Part shown: positions 1 through 7,849 of the stretch, in pieces
How the letters are laid out: each line of letters starts with the position of its first letter
Position numbering within the stretch: position 1 is the first letter of the stretch
Assembly (NCBI RefSeq): GCF_051859025.1
Contig: NZ_JBHYGL010000017.1
Coordinates: forward strand, 13,130-77,129
Reading direction: 5' to 3'
Source of the DNA: Falsiroseomonas sp051859025
GTDB taxonomy: Bacteria > Pseudomonadota > Alphaproteobacteria > Acetobacterales > Acetobacteraceae
DNA: 64,000 nt
The notes under the pieces: generated by a model
Told to the model about the DNA's origin: nothing
The model's database searches: none
What the model saw: the letters and a program-made list of their open reading frames with translations, nothing else
Translations under genes and position numbers: made by a program

Positions 1-253
1 TGATGCGGCCGGAACCCTGGGCGTGGGCGGCGGCCAGCCGCCGGCCGATTTCCGCCAGCGTCGGTGCCATGCCCGCCTGCAGGCCCGACTGGCCGACGAG
101 GAAGGCAACGCGGTAGGCCCCATCCCGCAGCGGCGACATGCCGGCCGGCAGGGCCAGCGGTGGGGGCGGCGCCGCGCGATGCTGCGCGCGCGCCGGCAGC
201 GCGGGCAGGAGCGGGGCCGTGAGGGCGGCCAGAAGGACGCGGCGCGTGAGCAT
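1..253 (-). CDS. Exported protein, N-terminal fragment cut by window edge
   Basis: Only the first 84 codons lie in the window; the frame stays open to base 1. The start (ATG complementing 251-253) is followed by a signal sequence with a twin-arginine pair (LTRR), a hydrophobic stretch and an ARAQ-like cleavage region near residue 24, so the product is probably exported. The mature part contains a stretch around residues 47-84 (FLVGQSGLQAGMAPTLAEIG and onward) that is loosely reminiscent of the start of an OmpA-like peptidoglycan-binding domain. That family assignment is inference from a short fragment. No function is claimed. Confidence 0.6.
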   Translation of the reverse strand, partial: MLTRRVLLAALTAPLLPALPARAQHRAAPPPPLALPAGMSPLRDGAYRVAFLVGQSGLQAGMAPTLAEIGRRLAAAHAQGSGRI

Positions 254-336
254 CCCAGCACCCTAGATGAAGTTCCGGCCCGGCGGAATCACCAGACCGG
301 AATTGACGCCCCTGTCAGCGCTCCGCGCTGCGGTGG

Positions 337-1191
337 CTACCGCTCCGCGATACTGGCGCGGGCGGCCTGGGCGGCGGCGATACCCTCCGCCACCACTTCC
401 CGCAGCTTCGGGTGCAGCGCCTGGTTGCCGACGACGACGTCGCCCGTCTCATAATGCTGGTCGCCGCCGCTGGGGTCGCTCACGAAGCCGCCGGCTTCCT
501 TCACGATCACCAGCCCCGCCGCGATGTCCCACTTGTTGAGGCCGAGTTCCCAGAACCCGTCGTAGCGGCCGGCAGCGACCCAGGCGAGGTCGAGCGCCGC
601 GGCACCGAAGCGCCGTACCCCCGCGACCTGCGGCATCAGGCGGCCGAGCGTCGCGCTGAATTCCGCCTTGCGCTGCACCTTGGCGAAGGGGATGCCCGTG
701 GCGAAGACGGCGGAAACCATGTCCCGCCGCGCCGACACGCGCAGCCGCTTGTCGTTCAGGTAGGCGCCCATGCCCTTCTCGGCCCAGAAGAGCTCATTCC
801 CCGCGGGGTTGTAGATGCAGCCGCCGACGAGTTCGGTCTGGTCCGGGCCGAGCCGCTTCTCGATGCCCACCGAGATCGCCCAATGCGGGATGCCGTGCAG
901 GAAGTTGGTGGTGCCGTCGAGTGGATCGACCACCCAGCGCCATTCCCAATCGCCCTCGGCCTGGCCGCCTTCCTCGCCGAGGAATGCCCAGCCGGGGCGG
1001 GCGCGGGACAGTTCCTCCCGCAGCGTCTGCTCGGCGCGGAAATCGGCCTGGCTGACGAAATCGCCCGGGCCCTTCGACGTCACCTGGAGGTTCTCGACCT
1101 CTCCGAAATCGCGCAGCAGCCGGCGGGCGGCTTTCTGGACGGCGCCGACGACGACGGACATGGCGGGGGAGAGGCGAGGGGATACGGCCAT
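337..1191 (-). CDS. suhB: Inositol monophosphatase family protein (SuhB-like)
   Basis: A 284-residue member of the Mg2+/Li+-dependent sugar phosphatase family, which hydrolyses inositol-1-phosphate and related phosphomonoesters in the cytoplasm. The metal-site motifs are all visible: GEEGG at residues 72-76, DPLDGTTNF at 89-97 and WDIAAG at 221-226. Length fits the family. It lies 114 bp downstream of efp on the same strand, with a strong GC hairpin between them, so it may be transcribed separately or attenuated. A second ATG at codon 11 is an alternative start. The exact physiological substrate cannot be read from sequence; in E. coli the homologue also affects ribosome assembly, which is family knowledge only. 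Confidence 0.93.
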   Translation of the reverse strand: MAVSPRLSPAMSVVVGAVQKAARRLLRDFGEVENLQVTSKGPGDFVSQADFRAEQTLREELSRARPGWAFLGEEGGQAEGDWEWRWVVDPLDGTTNFLHGIPHWAISVGIEKRLGPDQTELVGGCIYNPAGNELFWAEKGMGAYLNDKRLRVSARRDMVSAVFATGIPFAKVQRKAEFSATLGRLMPQVAGVRRFGAAALDLAWVAAGRYDGFWELGLNKWDIAAGLVIVKEAGGFVSDPSGGDQHYETGDVVVGNQALHPKLREVVAEGIAAAQAARASIAER

Positions 1192-1232
1192 GGGGCGGGC
1201 GGGGTCCGGATGAAGGGGTGGAAAGAGCGGAA

Positions 1233-1262
1233 CGGCCCGCCCCCTGTGCGAGGGGCGGGCCG
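1233..1262 (-). terminator. GC-rich hairpin between efp and suhB
   Basis: Perfect 11-bp arms (1233-1243 CGGCCCGCCCC and 1252-1262 GGGGCGGGCCG) with an 8-base loop. Read on the - strand it follows the efp stop codon, but the downstream sequence is only pyrimidine-rich rather than a clean T run, so it could be a weak terminator, an attenuator or an mRNA-stabilising hairpin. Confidence 0.5.
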
Positions 1263-1305
1263 GGCAGGCGGTTCGGGTGCCCTGGCTTGCGGCCAGGGCG
1301 GGGCG

Positions 1306-1875
1306 TCAGCCCTTGGCGCGCTCGTAGTAGGACCCGTCCTCGGTCTTCACCACGATCCGCTCGCCGACCGTGATGAAGGGGGGGACCATGGTCTTGATGC
1401 CGTTGGAGAGCACGGCCGGCTTGTAGGAGGAAGCGGCGGTCTGGCCCTTCACGACGGGGTCAGCCTCCACGACTTCCAGCACCACCTGTTCCGGCAGGTC
1501 CATGGAGACGGGCTCGCCTTCGATCAGGCGGACGTTCACCGTCATGTTCTCGACAAGGAAGGGCAGGCGATCGCCGAGGATCTCCTTCGGCACCTGGGTC
1601 TGTTCGTAGGACTCAGGGTCCATGAGGACCAGCATCTCGCCTTCCGCGTAGGAGAAGGTGAATTCCTTGTCCTCGGTCGTCAGGCGTTCGACAGTATCCG
1701 CGGTGCGCCAGCGCTGGTCCTTCTTGGCGCCGGAGCGGATGTTGCGCATGTCCACCTGGATGACGGCCGCGCCCTTGCCCGGGATCATGATGTTCTGCTT
1801 GAGGATGGTGTAGCGCTGGCCTTCGAATTCGATGACCATGCCGGCACGCATCTGGTTGGCCTGCATCTTCGCCAT
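1306..1875 (-). CDS. efp: Translation elongation factor P
   Basis: A 189-residue EF-P, which binds ribosomes stalled at polyproline and promotes peptide-bond formation. The modified tip loop is explicit: residues 32-35 are PGKG, giving Lys34 at exactly the position lysylated in E. coli EF-P. The rest matches the three-domain family (KOW-like N-domain, then two OB domains ending in GERIVVKTEDGSYYERAKG). The presence of epmB and epmA homologues 2-4 kb away supports beta-lysylation of this Lys34 rather than rhamnosylation (which uses Arg32). The ATG complementing 1873-1875 is preceded by spaced purines; no competing start is visible. Confidence 0.98.
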   Translation of the reverse strand: MAKMQANQMRAGMVIEFEGQRYTILKQNIMIPGKGAAVIQVDMRNIRSGAKKDQRWRTADTVERLTTEDKEFTFSYAEGEMLVLMDPESYEQTQVPKEILGDRLPFLVENMTVNVRLIEGEPVSMDLPEQVVLEVVEADPVVKGQTAASSYKPAVLSNGIKTMVPPFITVGERIVVKTEDGSYYERAKG

Positions 1876-1985
1876 GGCGGTCTGCGTCCTGGATCAGCGG
1901 GTGTGGTGTGTGACGGGGCGGATACAACGTGGGGGAGGTGAGGGCAAGCGGCGGGGCTTGGCGTCTCGCTGCCCGCGGTCGTAGG

Positions 1986-2289
1986 TCAGACGTCCCAGAT
2001 CGCCGTGACGACCGTCAGTCGGAGCAGGGCGAAGCCGAACGCGATCACCGCACATGCCGCGCTCCCCCAAGCCTGTATCCGGTGGTCCAGCGCGAGTTCC
2101 CGTTCGCAATGGACCAGCCCCCCGGAAGCCTGGGCGTAGTCATCGGCCAGACAGGTGGCCATGAAGTCTGTGGCTGGAGCCATGGCTTCGTGGACAGCGC
2201 CGCCGGCCAGGGCAGCGCACAGCAGCGAGCCGGCGATGATGACGACGAACCGGCGCGTCGCGAAGCCCCAGCGGCCAGGCGGCGGCCAT
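1986..2289 (-). pseudogene. Small two-helix membrane protein, apparently frameshifted
   Basis: No family recognised. Read from the ATG complementing 2287-2289 (just after GGGAGG), the first 8 codons run in one frame and the rest in another. Dropping one G of the GGGG tract complementing 2266-2269 joins them into a 100-residue protein: a Met-Ala-rich start, TRRFVVIIAGSLLCAALAGG as a likely signal or membrane segment, then a C-terminal hydrophobic segment (SAACAVIAFGFALLRLTVVTA). Without the correction the only start is an internal ATG at 2183 (65 aa), which loses the first hydrophobic segment. Either a true frameshift in a homopolymer, a sequencing error, or a chance open frame. The rest of 1876-2317 holds nothing else I can support. 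Confidence 0.35.
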
Positions 2290-2317
2290 GCCTCCCGAGG
2301 TCATTCCCGAAGCGGCC

Positions 2318-2746
2318 TTAGCAACCCAGCACGCCCACATGGCCTGCGGCCCCGTAGGCCAGGATCAGTCGGTCCCGCGTGATGACGGTCAGGCCCTGAT
2401 CGCGGGCGGTGGCGATGATGAGGCGGTCGCCCGGGTCGCCATGCAGGTCGCCCGGCAGCCATGAGGCATCGACGGCGATGCCCGGCGTCAGCGGCGCTTC
2501 CTTGATGCCGGGGGCCGACATCAGCCGGGCAAACCAGGTCTTCGGGTCCGGCGTGAAGACCATCGGTGCACGCTGGCCGCGCGGCCGGCTCAGCAGTCCG
2601 ATCTCCCAGGCCGAAACGGGCGAGACGTGGATGCCTGGCCCTTCGCCGGCACGCTGGATGGCCGCAAGGGCGGCGGGCGCCATGGGGGCGCCATCCGCCA
2701 ACCAGATCACCGCGCAGGTATCGAGCAGCACGCCGCCGGCCGTCAT
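2318..2746 (-). CDS. vapC: VapC-like PIN-domain toxin
   Basis: A 142-residue PIN-domain protein, the ribonuclease toxin of a type II toxin-antitoxin pair. The four acidic active-site positions are visible: Asp9 (VLLDTC), Glu48 (SAWEIG), Asp107 (GDRLI) and Asp125 (TRDRL). The chosen ATG complements 2744-2746 and overlaps the antitoxin stop by four bases (ATGA), the usual coupling in such pairs. The open frame upstream of it is arginine-rich antisense-like sequence and was discarded. The substrate RNA (often initiator tRNA or rRNA in the family) is not predictable here. Confidence 0.93.
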   Translation of the reverse strand: MTAGGVLLDTCAVIWLADGAPMAPAALAAIQRAGEGPGIHVSPVSAWEIGLLSRPRGQRAPMVFTPDPKTWFARLMSAPGIKEAPLTPGIAVDASWLPGDLHGDPGDRLIIATARDQGLTVITRDRLILAYGAAGHVGVLGC

Positions 2747-3015
2747 CGATAGGTCAGCCCCTCGGCGGCGCCGAATTCTTCCTCCGCCACCGGCGCTGTC
2801 AGGTCCAGCCCGGGCGGGATGGTGACGCTGCCGCGCATGAACCCGTGGAGCCCGGCCACCGCGGCCGGTTGCGCCATCGGCGCGGTGACCACGGCTACCA
2901 CCTTGCCGCGCTTCGTCACCTCGACGCGCTCCCACTCCCCGGCATTCAGCCGGTCCAGCAGGTCGAGGCAGGTGGCCTTGAACTCGGTCGCGCTGATGAG
3001 TTTGGCGGTCGGCAC
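2743..3015 (-). CDS. vapB: Phd/YefM-family antitoxin (VapB-like)
   Basis: A 90-residue antitoxin that binds DNA with its N-terminal half and neutralises the PIN toxin with its C-terminal tail. The pattern ISATEFKATCLDLLDRLNAG followed by VEVTKRGKVVAVVTAP is the Phd/YefM fold signature. It is first in the operon and overlaps vapC by four bases. An inverted repeat sits 12 bp upstream of its start codon, the expected place for an autoregulatory operator. The C-terminal part (APVAEEEFGAAEGLTYR) is acidic, as expected for a toxin-wrapping segment. Confidence 0.9.
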   Translation of the reverse strand: MPTAKLISATEFKATCLDLLDRLNAGEWERVEVTKRGKVVAVVTAPMAQPAAVAGLHGFMRGSVTIPPGLDLTAPVAEEEFGAAEGLTYR

Positions 3016-3026
3016 CGGGGACCTCC

Positions 3027-3049
3027 TATGGTCATTTCAGATGACCATA
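3027..3049. promoter_or_regulatory. Palindromic operator of the vapBC pair
   Basis: Perfect 9-bp inverted repeat, TATGGTCAT at 3027-3035 and ATGACCATA at 3041-3049, separated by TTCAG. It is AT-richer than its surroundings and lies just upstream of the antitoxin start (3015, - strand). This matches where Phd/YefM-type antitoxins bind to repress their own operon; the assignment to this antitoxin is inference. Confidence 0.75.
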
Positions 3050-3145
3050 TGGAGCCCCGCGCAACAGGCGCAACACATTCCCCCACCCACCCGCTGCTAG
3101 CCTGCCCGCGCCGCCCATCCGCCTGGCGCCGGAGGTCCCGCCCCC

Positions 3146-4063
3146 ATGACCTACTACTCCCCCGCCGCCTATGCTGGCCTCTATCACGCCATCCCCATCA
3201 TCGATCAGTGCCTCGGCATCTCCGTCACGCTCGACATCCAGCGCTACGTCAACGGATGGACGCCGGAGAACCAGACCGAATACTACGTCCTGCTCTCCAA
3301 GCTCGCCGGGAAGCTCAAGCTGAAATCGCCAGCCGCCGTGCGGGCGCAGTCGCAGCCCTTCTTCATTAAGGGGCATGATTCGCTGATCAACCCGGCGGAG
3401 GAGTGGTACGACGCCTCCCTCTCCCGCGCCTATGCCTGCCGCGCCTCGCCGGAGGAGATCGCGGATGCGGTGCGGCTCGCGCATTTCTGCGGCATGACCA
3501 ACGGCAATCCCAAGGCCTATGGGGAGAAGTGGTTCGGGCTGGACTGCAACACCTTCGTCGGCAACTGGCTCGGCATTTCCCCGTCCTCCGCCATCTTCGC
3601 CTATGCCATGGGCTACGGGAAAGGCGACAAGCTGCCGGGCGCCACGCCCGACGTCTACGCCACCCGCAACCGCCTGCCTTTGGCGCTGGTGACGGACGCC
3701 GCGAAGGTCACGGAAGGCACCGTCGCCTGCACCTTCGGGGAGAAGGATTCCCGCGGCTTCCGCTGGCGCCACATCGCGCTGGTGGAGAAATGCGAGCTGG
3801 TGCAGGGCTCGACCTACAACCTCTGGCTCGCGGAATGGGGCACCAAGGGGAATATCGAGAAGCACCGCACATCGCCCGCCAAGCCGAAGCAGGTGGAAAT
3901 CACGTCAGGGAAATTCTGCGCGGAGATGCCGACGAAGGAGGTCCTGGCCTTCGATGGCACGGACCCCGGCGGCAAGGCCGCCAAGCGCATCTTCTTCGAT
4001 GGCAGCAGCCTGGATGATCTGCCGCATCGCGGCTGGCATGTCGGCGGGATGTACGGCGTCTGA
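3146..4063 (+). CDS. Unknown protein with possible cysteine-hydrolase (NlpC/CHAP-like) core
   Basis: A 305-residue protein of no family I can name with certainty. The start is well set by GGAGGT eight bases before the ATG. There is no signal peptide or membrane segment. The stretch GLDCNTFVGNWLG (Cys134) resembles the nucleophile motif DCxxFV of NlpC/P60 and CHAP amidases, and WRHIALVE (His209) followed by LAEWG (Glu230) could supply the rest of a Cys-His-acid triad. The C-terminus (GWHVGGMYGV) is Gly/aromatic. It stands alone between the toxin-antitoxin pair and epmB. Hydrolase activity is a hypothesis from motif shape only. Confidence 0.7.
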   Translation: MTYYSPAAYAGLYHAIPIIDQCLGISVTLDIQRYVNGWTPENQTEYYVLLSKLAGKLKLKSPAAVRAQSQPFFIKGHDSLINPAEEWYDASLSRAYACRASPEEIADAVRLAHFCGMTNGNPKAYGEKWFGLDCNTFVGNWLGISPSSAIFAYAMGYGKGDKLPGATPDVYATRNRLPLALVTDAAKVTEGTVACTFGEKDSRGFRWRHIALVEKCELVQGSTYNLWLAEWGTKGNIEKHRTSPAKPKQVEITSGKFCAEMPTKEVLAFDGTDPGGKAAKRIFFDGSSLDDLPHRGWHVGGMYGV

Positions 4064-4108
4064 GGGCGGGATAACCCCCAACCTCACCCGCAAGCCCGGG
4101 GGAAGGAG

Positions 4109-5107
4109 TTAACCCACCTCCCACACCGGCCCGAGCGGCACCTTGCCCGCGCCGCCTGGCCGTTCCTGCACATAATTCGGCCAGGCGAGCCCGGTGACGC
4201 GGTGGCGCAGTTGGCGGAGCAGCGCGCGGCCTTCCTCCGCCGGTACCTCGAACCGCGCCGTCCCGGGGGCGTGGTCCAACTGGTGAAGGTAGTAGGGCTT
4301 CACGCGGTGCCGCAGCATGGTGCGGAACAGATCCTCCAGCGCTTGCGCGCTGTCATTCACCCCGCGCAGCAGCACGGATTGGCCCAGCAGCACCACGCCG
4401 GCTTGCGTCAGCCTTCGCAGCGCCGTCGCGGCCTCCACCGAAAACTCCCGCGCATGGTTGGCATGGACGCAGAGGAACAGCGCCTTCTCCGTCCCCATCG
4501 CCGCGGCCAGAGCCTCCGTCACGCGGCCCGGATCGGCGACGGGCACGCGGGTGTGGATGCGCAGCACCTCGATATGCGGGATCGCGGCCAGGCGGGACAG
4601 GATGGCGCCGAGGCGCCGCGGCGACAGCATCAGGGGATCGCCGCCGGTCAGGATCGCCTCCCGCACCGCGGGCGTGCGTTCGAACCAGGAAAGCGCGCCC
4701 TCCAGTTCCGCTTCCGTCAGCAGCCCGCCATCGGGGCCGACGACCTCTCGCCGGAAGCAGAAGCGGCAATAGACGGGGCAGGCGAGGAGGGGCTTCAGCA
4801 GCGCCCGGTCGGGGTAGCGATGCACCACGCCGGGGACGGGGGTGAAGGCTTCGTCGGCCGTGGGGTCCAGCAATTCATGCGGCGCCGTCACCAGTTCCTC
4901 GGCGCGGGGGATGTATTGCGCGGCGATGGGGTCGGCGGGGTCGGCGGCGTCGATCAGCCGGGCCATGGCCGGCGTGACGGCGATGGAATAGCGGGCCTGC
5001 ACGGCCTCCAGCGCCGGCACGGCGGCGGCGGGCACCAGGCCGGCATCGGCCAGGCCGGCGGCGTCGCGCAGCGTGCGGGTGTGGTTTGGGGCAGGGGCTT
5101 CGGGCAT
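4109..5107 (-). CDS. epmB: EF-P beta-lysylation enzyme EpmB (lysine 2,3-aminomutase-like radical SAM)
   Basis: A 332-residue KamA-family protein. EpmB converts L-alpha-lysine to R-beta-lysine, which EpmA then attaches to EF-P. The radical-SAM cluster motif is CPVYCRFC (Cys110, Cys114, Cys117) and the C-terminal PGGAGKVPLG holds the Lys expected to bind PLP. Its length (about 330-340) is that of EpmB rather than the longer catabolic lysine aminomutases, and the adjacent divergent epmA settles the role. 39 bp separate the two start codons. Confidence 0.93.
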   Translation of the reverse strand: MPEAPAPNHTRTLRDAAGLADAGLVPAAAVPALEAVQARYSIAVTPAMARLIDAADPADPIAAQYIPRAEELVTAPHELLDPTADEAFTPVPGVVHRYPDRALLKPLLACPVYCRFCFRREVVGPDGGLLTEAELEGALSWFERTPAVREAILTGGDPLMLSPRRLGAILSRLAAIPHIEVLRIHTRVPVADPGRVTEALAAAMGTEKALFLCVHANHAREFSVEAATALRRLTQAGVVLLGQSVLLRGVNDSAQALEDLFRTMLRHRVKPYYLHQLDHAPGTARFEVPAEEGRALLRQLRHRVTGLAWPNYVQERPGGAGKVPLGPVWEVG

Positions 5108-5146
5108 GATCCGGCCCTCCTAAACCGCAATGCGGGGCGCGCGTCC

Positions 5147-6271
5147 ATGGCCGAGACCGTCAGTCATCCCCAGGGGCACCCCCAGGGGCACCCATGGAAC
5201 CGCCTGACCGCCCGGCTTCCCTTCCTCAGGCGCCGCGCGCGCCTGACGGCCGATGTGCGCGCCTTCTTCGCCGCTCGCGGCTACATGGAGGCCGAGACCC
5301 CCTGCCTGGTGCCGGTGCCGGGGATGGAGGTTCATCTGCGCGCCTTCGCCAGCGCCTATGAACCGCATCTCGGTGTCGGCGCGCGGGTACCGCTGTGGCT
5401 GCGCACCTCCCCGGAACTCGCCCTGAAGCGGCTGCTGGTGGGGGGTTCGGGCAAGGTCTTCGAACTCGCGCGGGTGTGGCGGAACGGGGAAGCGAGCCCG
5501 CGCCACGCGCCGGAATTCACCATGCTGGAGTGGTATGCGCCGGGGCAGGGGATGGCCGGGCTGATGGCGGAGACGGAGCTGCTGCTGCGCTCCGTCGCCC
5601 CCCGCCATGTCGCCCATGGGGACGCGACCTGCGACCTCGCGCTTCCCTTCGAACGCCTGACCATGGCGGAGGCCTTCAGCCGCCACTGCCGAGGCATGGA
5701 CATCCTCGGCACCATCGATCCCGCGACCGGGGAGGGCGATGCGGGCAAGCTCCGCGCCAACGCCGCCCGCGCCGGGCTCGCGGTGCCGGAGACCGACAGC
5801 TGGGAGGATGGGTTCTTCCGGCTGATGCTGGACCAGGTGGAGCCGCATCTCGGCCGCGGCCGCGCGACTTTCCTCACCCATTGGCCCGCGCCCCAGGCGG
5901 CGCTGGCCCGGCGCGACCCGCGGGATGGCCGCGTGGCGCTGCGGTTCGAACTGTTCGTGGCGGGCCTCGAACTCGCCAATGCCTTCGACGAGTTGACCGA
6001 CCCGGTGGAGCAGCGCGCGCGCTTCGAACGTGATGTGGCGGAGCGGCGGCGGGAGAGCGGCGAGGAAGGCTGGGGCGTGGATGAGGATTTCCTCGCGGCG
6101 CTGGAGCAGGGGATGCCGGAGGGTGCGGGCATCGCGCTCGGCTTCGATCGCCTGGCGATGCTGGTGAGCGGCGCGCGGGACATCGAGGACGTGCTGTGGC
6201 TGCCCGCCGTGCCACGCGATGCGCCCCTGGCGCTACCGGCGCCGGTGAAGCTGCTGGAAGGGCCGGGGTAG
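5147..6271 (+). CDS. epmA: EF-P lysyltransferase EpmA (GenX/PoxA, class II lysyl-tRNA synthetase-like)
   Basis: A 374-residue paralogue of the catalytic domain of lysyl-tRNA synthetase without the anticodon-binding domain; it charges EF-P Lys34 with beta-lysine. Class II motifs are visible: motif 1 around GYMEAETPCLVPVPGMEVHL, motif 2 RTSPELALKRLL with FELARVWRNGE and HAPEFTMLEWY, motif 3 GIALGFDRLAMLVSGARDI. The ATG at 5147 was chosen because everything upstream is antisense to epmB. The N-terminus carries a short duplicated HPQG segment (a direct repeat CAGGGGCACCC in the DNA), absent from the fold core. Confidence 0.95.
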   Translation: MAETVSHPQGHPQGHPWNRLTARLPFLRRRARLTADVRAFFAARGYMEAETPCLVPVPGMEVHLRAFASAYEPHLGVGARVPLWLRTSPELALKRLLVGGSGKVFELARVWRNGEASPRHAPEFTMLEWYAPGQGMAGLMAETELLLRSVAPRHVAHGDATCDLALPFERLTMAEAFSRHCRGMDILGTIDPATGEGDAGKLRANAARAGLAVPETDSWEDGFFRLMLDQVEPHLGRGRATFLTHWPAPQAALARRDPRDGRVALRFELFVAGLELANAFDELTDPVEQRARFERDVAERRRESGEEGWGVDEDFLAALEQGMPEGAGIALGFDRLAMLVSGARDIEDVLWLPAVPRDAPLALPAPVKLLEGPG

Positions 6272-6276
6272 CGCTT

Positions 6277-7071
6277 TCAGCCCGCCAGCCCGTCCCACAG
6301 CAGCTTGAGGCCCGTCGCCACCAGCAGGATGTGGCACCACCAGTAGAGCCGCTTCTGGTCCAGCCTCTGGTGCAGCGTCCAGCCGCCCCAGACACCCAGC
6401 CAGACGAAGGGCAGGCAGGCCGCCATCAGCAGCCAGGTGCCGGGCGTCGGCGGCGCCGCCATCAGCCAGGGGCCGACCTTCAGCAGATTGGCGACGGTGA
6501 AGTAGATGCTGGTGGTGCCGGCATAGACGGCCTTGGGCAGTTGCAGGGGCAGCAGGTACATCGCGAGCGGCGGTCCGCCGGAATGCGCCAGCATGGTCGT
6601 GATGCCGGAAGCCGTGCCCGCCAGAACCCCCCGCCTGGCGCTGCGCGGCCGGGGCGCGACCGGCGCCTGCCCGGCCCGCTGACTCGCAAAATACTTCGGG
6701 GCGAAGGCCAGCGTCACCACCGCCATCGCCAGCGCCACCCCATCACGCGGCAGCAGCGCCACGATCGCCGTGCCGATGACGACGCCCACCGCCAGGCCCG
6801 GCAGCAGCACGGCCAGATCCGGCTTCGACCAGGTGCCCGGCTTCCAGTAGCGGAAGGCCGCGACATCCATCGCGAGGAAGAGGGGGGCCAGCATCGCGCC
6901 GGCCTCCACCGGGTCCATCGCCAGGGCCAGCAGCGGGATGCCCAGCAGCGCGAAGCCGCCCCCGAAGGCGCCCTTCAGCCCCGCGATCAGCGTGGTGGCG
7001 ATGGGCGCGAGCAGCCAGGCGAGCCAGAGGTGATCCATCGGCCGCCAGCGTCCCGCGGCCCTGCGCGTCAC
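6277..7071 (-). CDS. TauE/SafE-family membrane permease
   Basis: A roughly 264-residue integral membrane protein of the sulfite exporter TauE/SafE family (anion or organosulfur transport; substrate not predictable). About eight hydrophobic segments are seen, with the family-typical GLKGAFGGGFALLGIPLL near the N-terminus and GVLAGTASGITTMLAHSGGPPLAMYLL at the start of the second half, the internal duplication of this family. A GTG start complementing 7069-7071 overlaps the preceding gene's stop (GTGA); an ATG at 7038 is the alternative. The overlap suggests translation coupled to the FkbM-type gene. Confidence 0.88.
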   Translation of the reverse strand: MTRRAAGRWRPMDHLWLAWLLAPIATTLIAGLKGAFGGGFALLGIPLLALAMDPVEAGAMLAPLFLAMDVAAFRYWKPGTWSKPDLAVLLPGLAVGVVIGTAIVALLPRDGVALAMAVVTLAFAPKYFASQRAGQAPVAPRPRSARRGVLAGTASGITTMLAHSGGPPLAMYLLPLQLPKAVYAGTTSIYFTVANLLKVGPWLMAAPPTPGTWLLMAACLPFVWLGVWGGWTLHQRLDQKRLYWWCHILLVATGLKLLWDGLAG

Positions 7072-7790
7072 GCAAGCCGGGCGATGATGTCGGCGTCGCG
7101 TTCAACCGGCCAGGCGTAGAAGGTGAAGATGTAGGGGTCGGATGCCGCAAACACCGCGGGATCGGGGGACGCCACCTGCATCGTCGCGGCATCGAAGCCC
7201 GCGATCGGATGGAAGCGGCCTTCGTGGTGGTAGCGAACGGCGTAGCCCAGTCCCGCCAGCAGCGCCGGCACGTCCCGCGTGCTGCCGGGGCGGTGGCGCT
7301 CCTCCACCTCCAGGCTCAGCACGGGGCGGCAGCGGCGCAGCGTCTCCGCCCCGCCGCGCAGTACCTCCTCCTCGAACCCCTCGGCATCGACCTTCACATG
7401 GGCCAGGTCCTGCAGGCCGAGGCTGTCGATGGTCACGACCTCCACGTGATGCCGCTGCACGGTGATGGAGGCGAAGCCGGCATAGTCCTTGGCCGCACTC
7501 GCCCATTGCTCCTGCACCACGCCATCCAGCACGGGGACGGAGAGCGTCAGGTTGCCTGGCGCCGCGCCCAGCGCACGGGGATGCAGCGCGACATTCGGCG
7601 GGATCGTTCCCCCATGCGCCGCCCGCATCGCGGCATCGAGGCGCGCGAAGGCGCTGGGCAGCGGCTCGAACGCCAGCAGGCGGCTGGCGGGGAGGTAGGA
7701 GAGCGGGATGGCCAGCAGGCCATCATGCGCGCCGACATCCAGGATGGTGCCGGCCGTGTGCAGGCGGGTGTGAAAAGCCAGTTCGTCCAT
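7068..7790 (-). CDS. FkbM-family SAM-dependent methyltransferase
   Basis: A 240-residue protein. Motif I is TILDVGAHDGLLAIPL, followed by FEPLPSAFARLDAAM, and the FkbM signature VKVDAEGFEEEVLRGG lies in the middle. FkbM-type enzymes methylate hydroxyls of sugars or secondary metabolites. The ATG complementing 7788-7790 was preferred to one 15 codons upstream because MDELAFH is where homology-like sequence begins. It overlaps the TauE/SafE gene by four bases. No polysaccharide genes are adjacent, so its acceptor is unknown. Confidence 0.87.
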   Translation of the reverse strand: MDELAFHTRLHTAGTILDVGAHDGLLAIPLSYLPASRLLAFEPLPSAFARLDAAMRAAHGGTIPPNVALHPRALGAAPGNLTLSVPVLDGVVQEQWASAAKDYAGFASITVQRHHVEVVTIDSLGLQDLAHVKVDAEGFEEEVLRGGAETLRRCRPVLSLEVEERHRPGSTRDVPALLAGLGYAVRYHHEGRFHPIAGFDAATMQVASPDPAVFAASDPYIFTFYAWPVERDADIIARLA

Positions 7791-7807
7791 GTCGTCGCCC
7801 GCCCCGA

Positions 7808-7836
7808 GATGCCCGCCCGCATGTGGGGCGGGCATC
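7808..7836 (-). terminator. Strong hairpin between exported protein and FkbM genes
   Basis: Perfect 11-bp arms, GATGCCCGCCC at 7808-7818 and GGGCGGGCATC at 7826-7836. It follows the stop codon of the exported protein gene (7850) on the - strand. There is no T run after it, so intrinsic termination is uncertain. Confidence 0.4.
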
Positions 7837-7849
7837 GCACCGCGTCAGG

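Noticed and set aside
412..1941. Long + strand open frame across suhB and efp
   Set aside because: It lies antisense to two clear genes; composition is the usual high-GC antisense artefact with no domain signal.
4202..5146. + strand extension of the epmA frame across epmB
   Set aside because: It is antisense to epmB and lacks any synthetase-like sequence; the true start is ATG at 5147.
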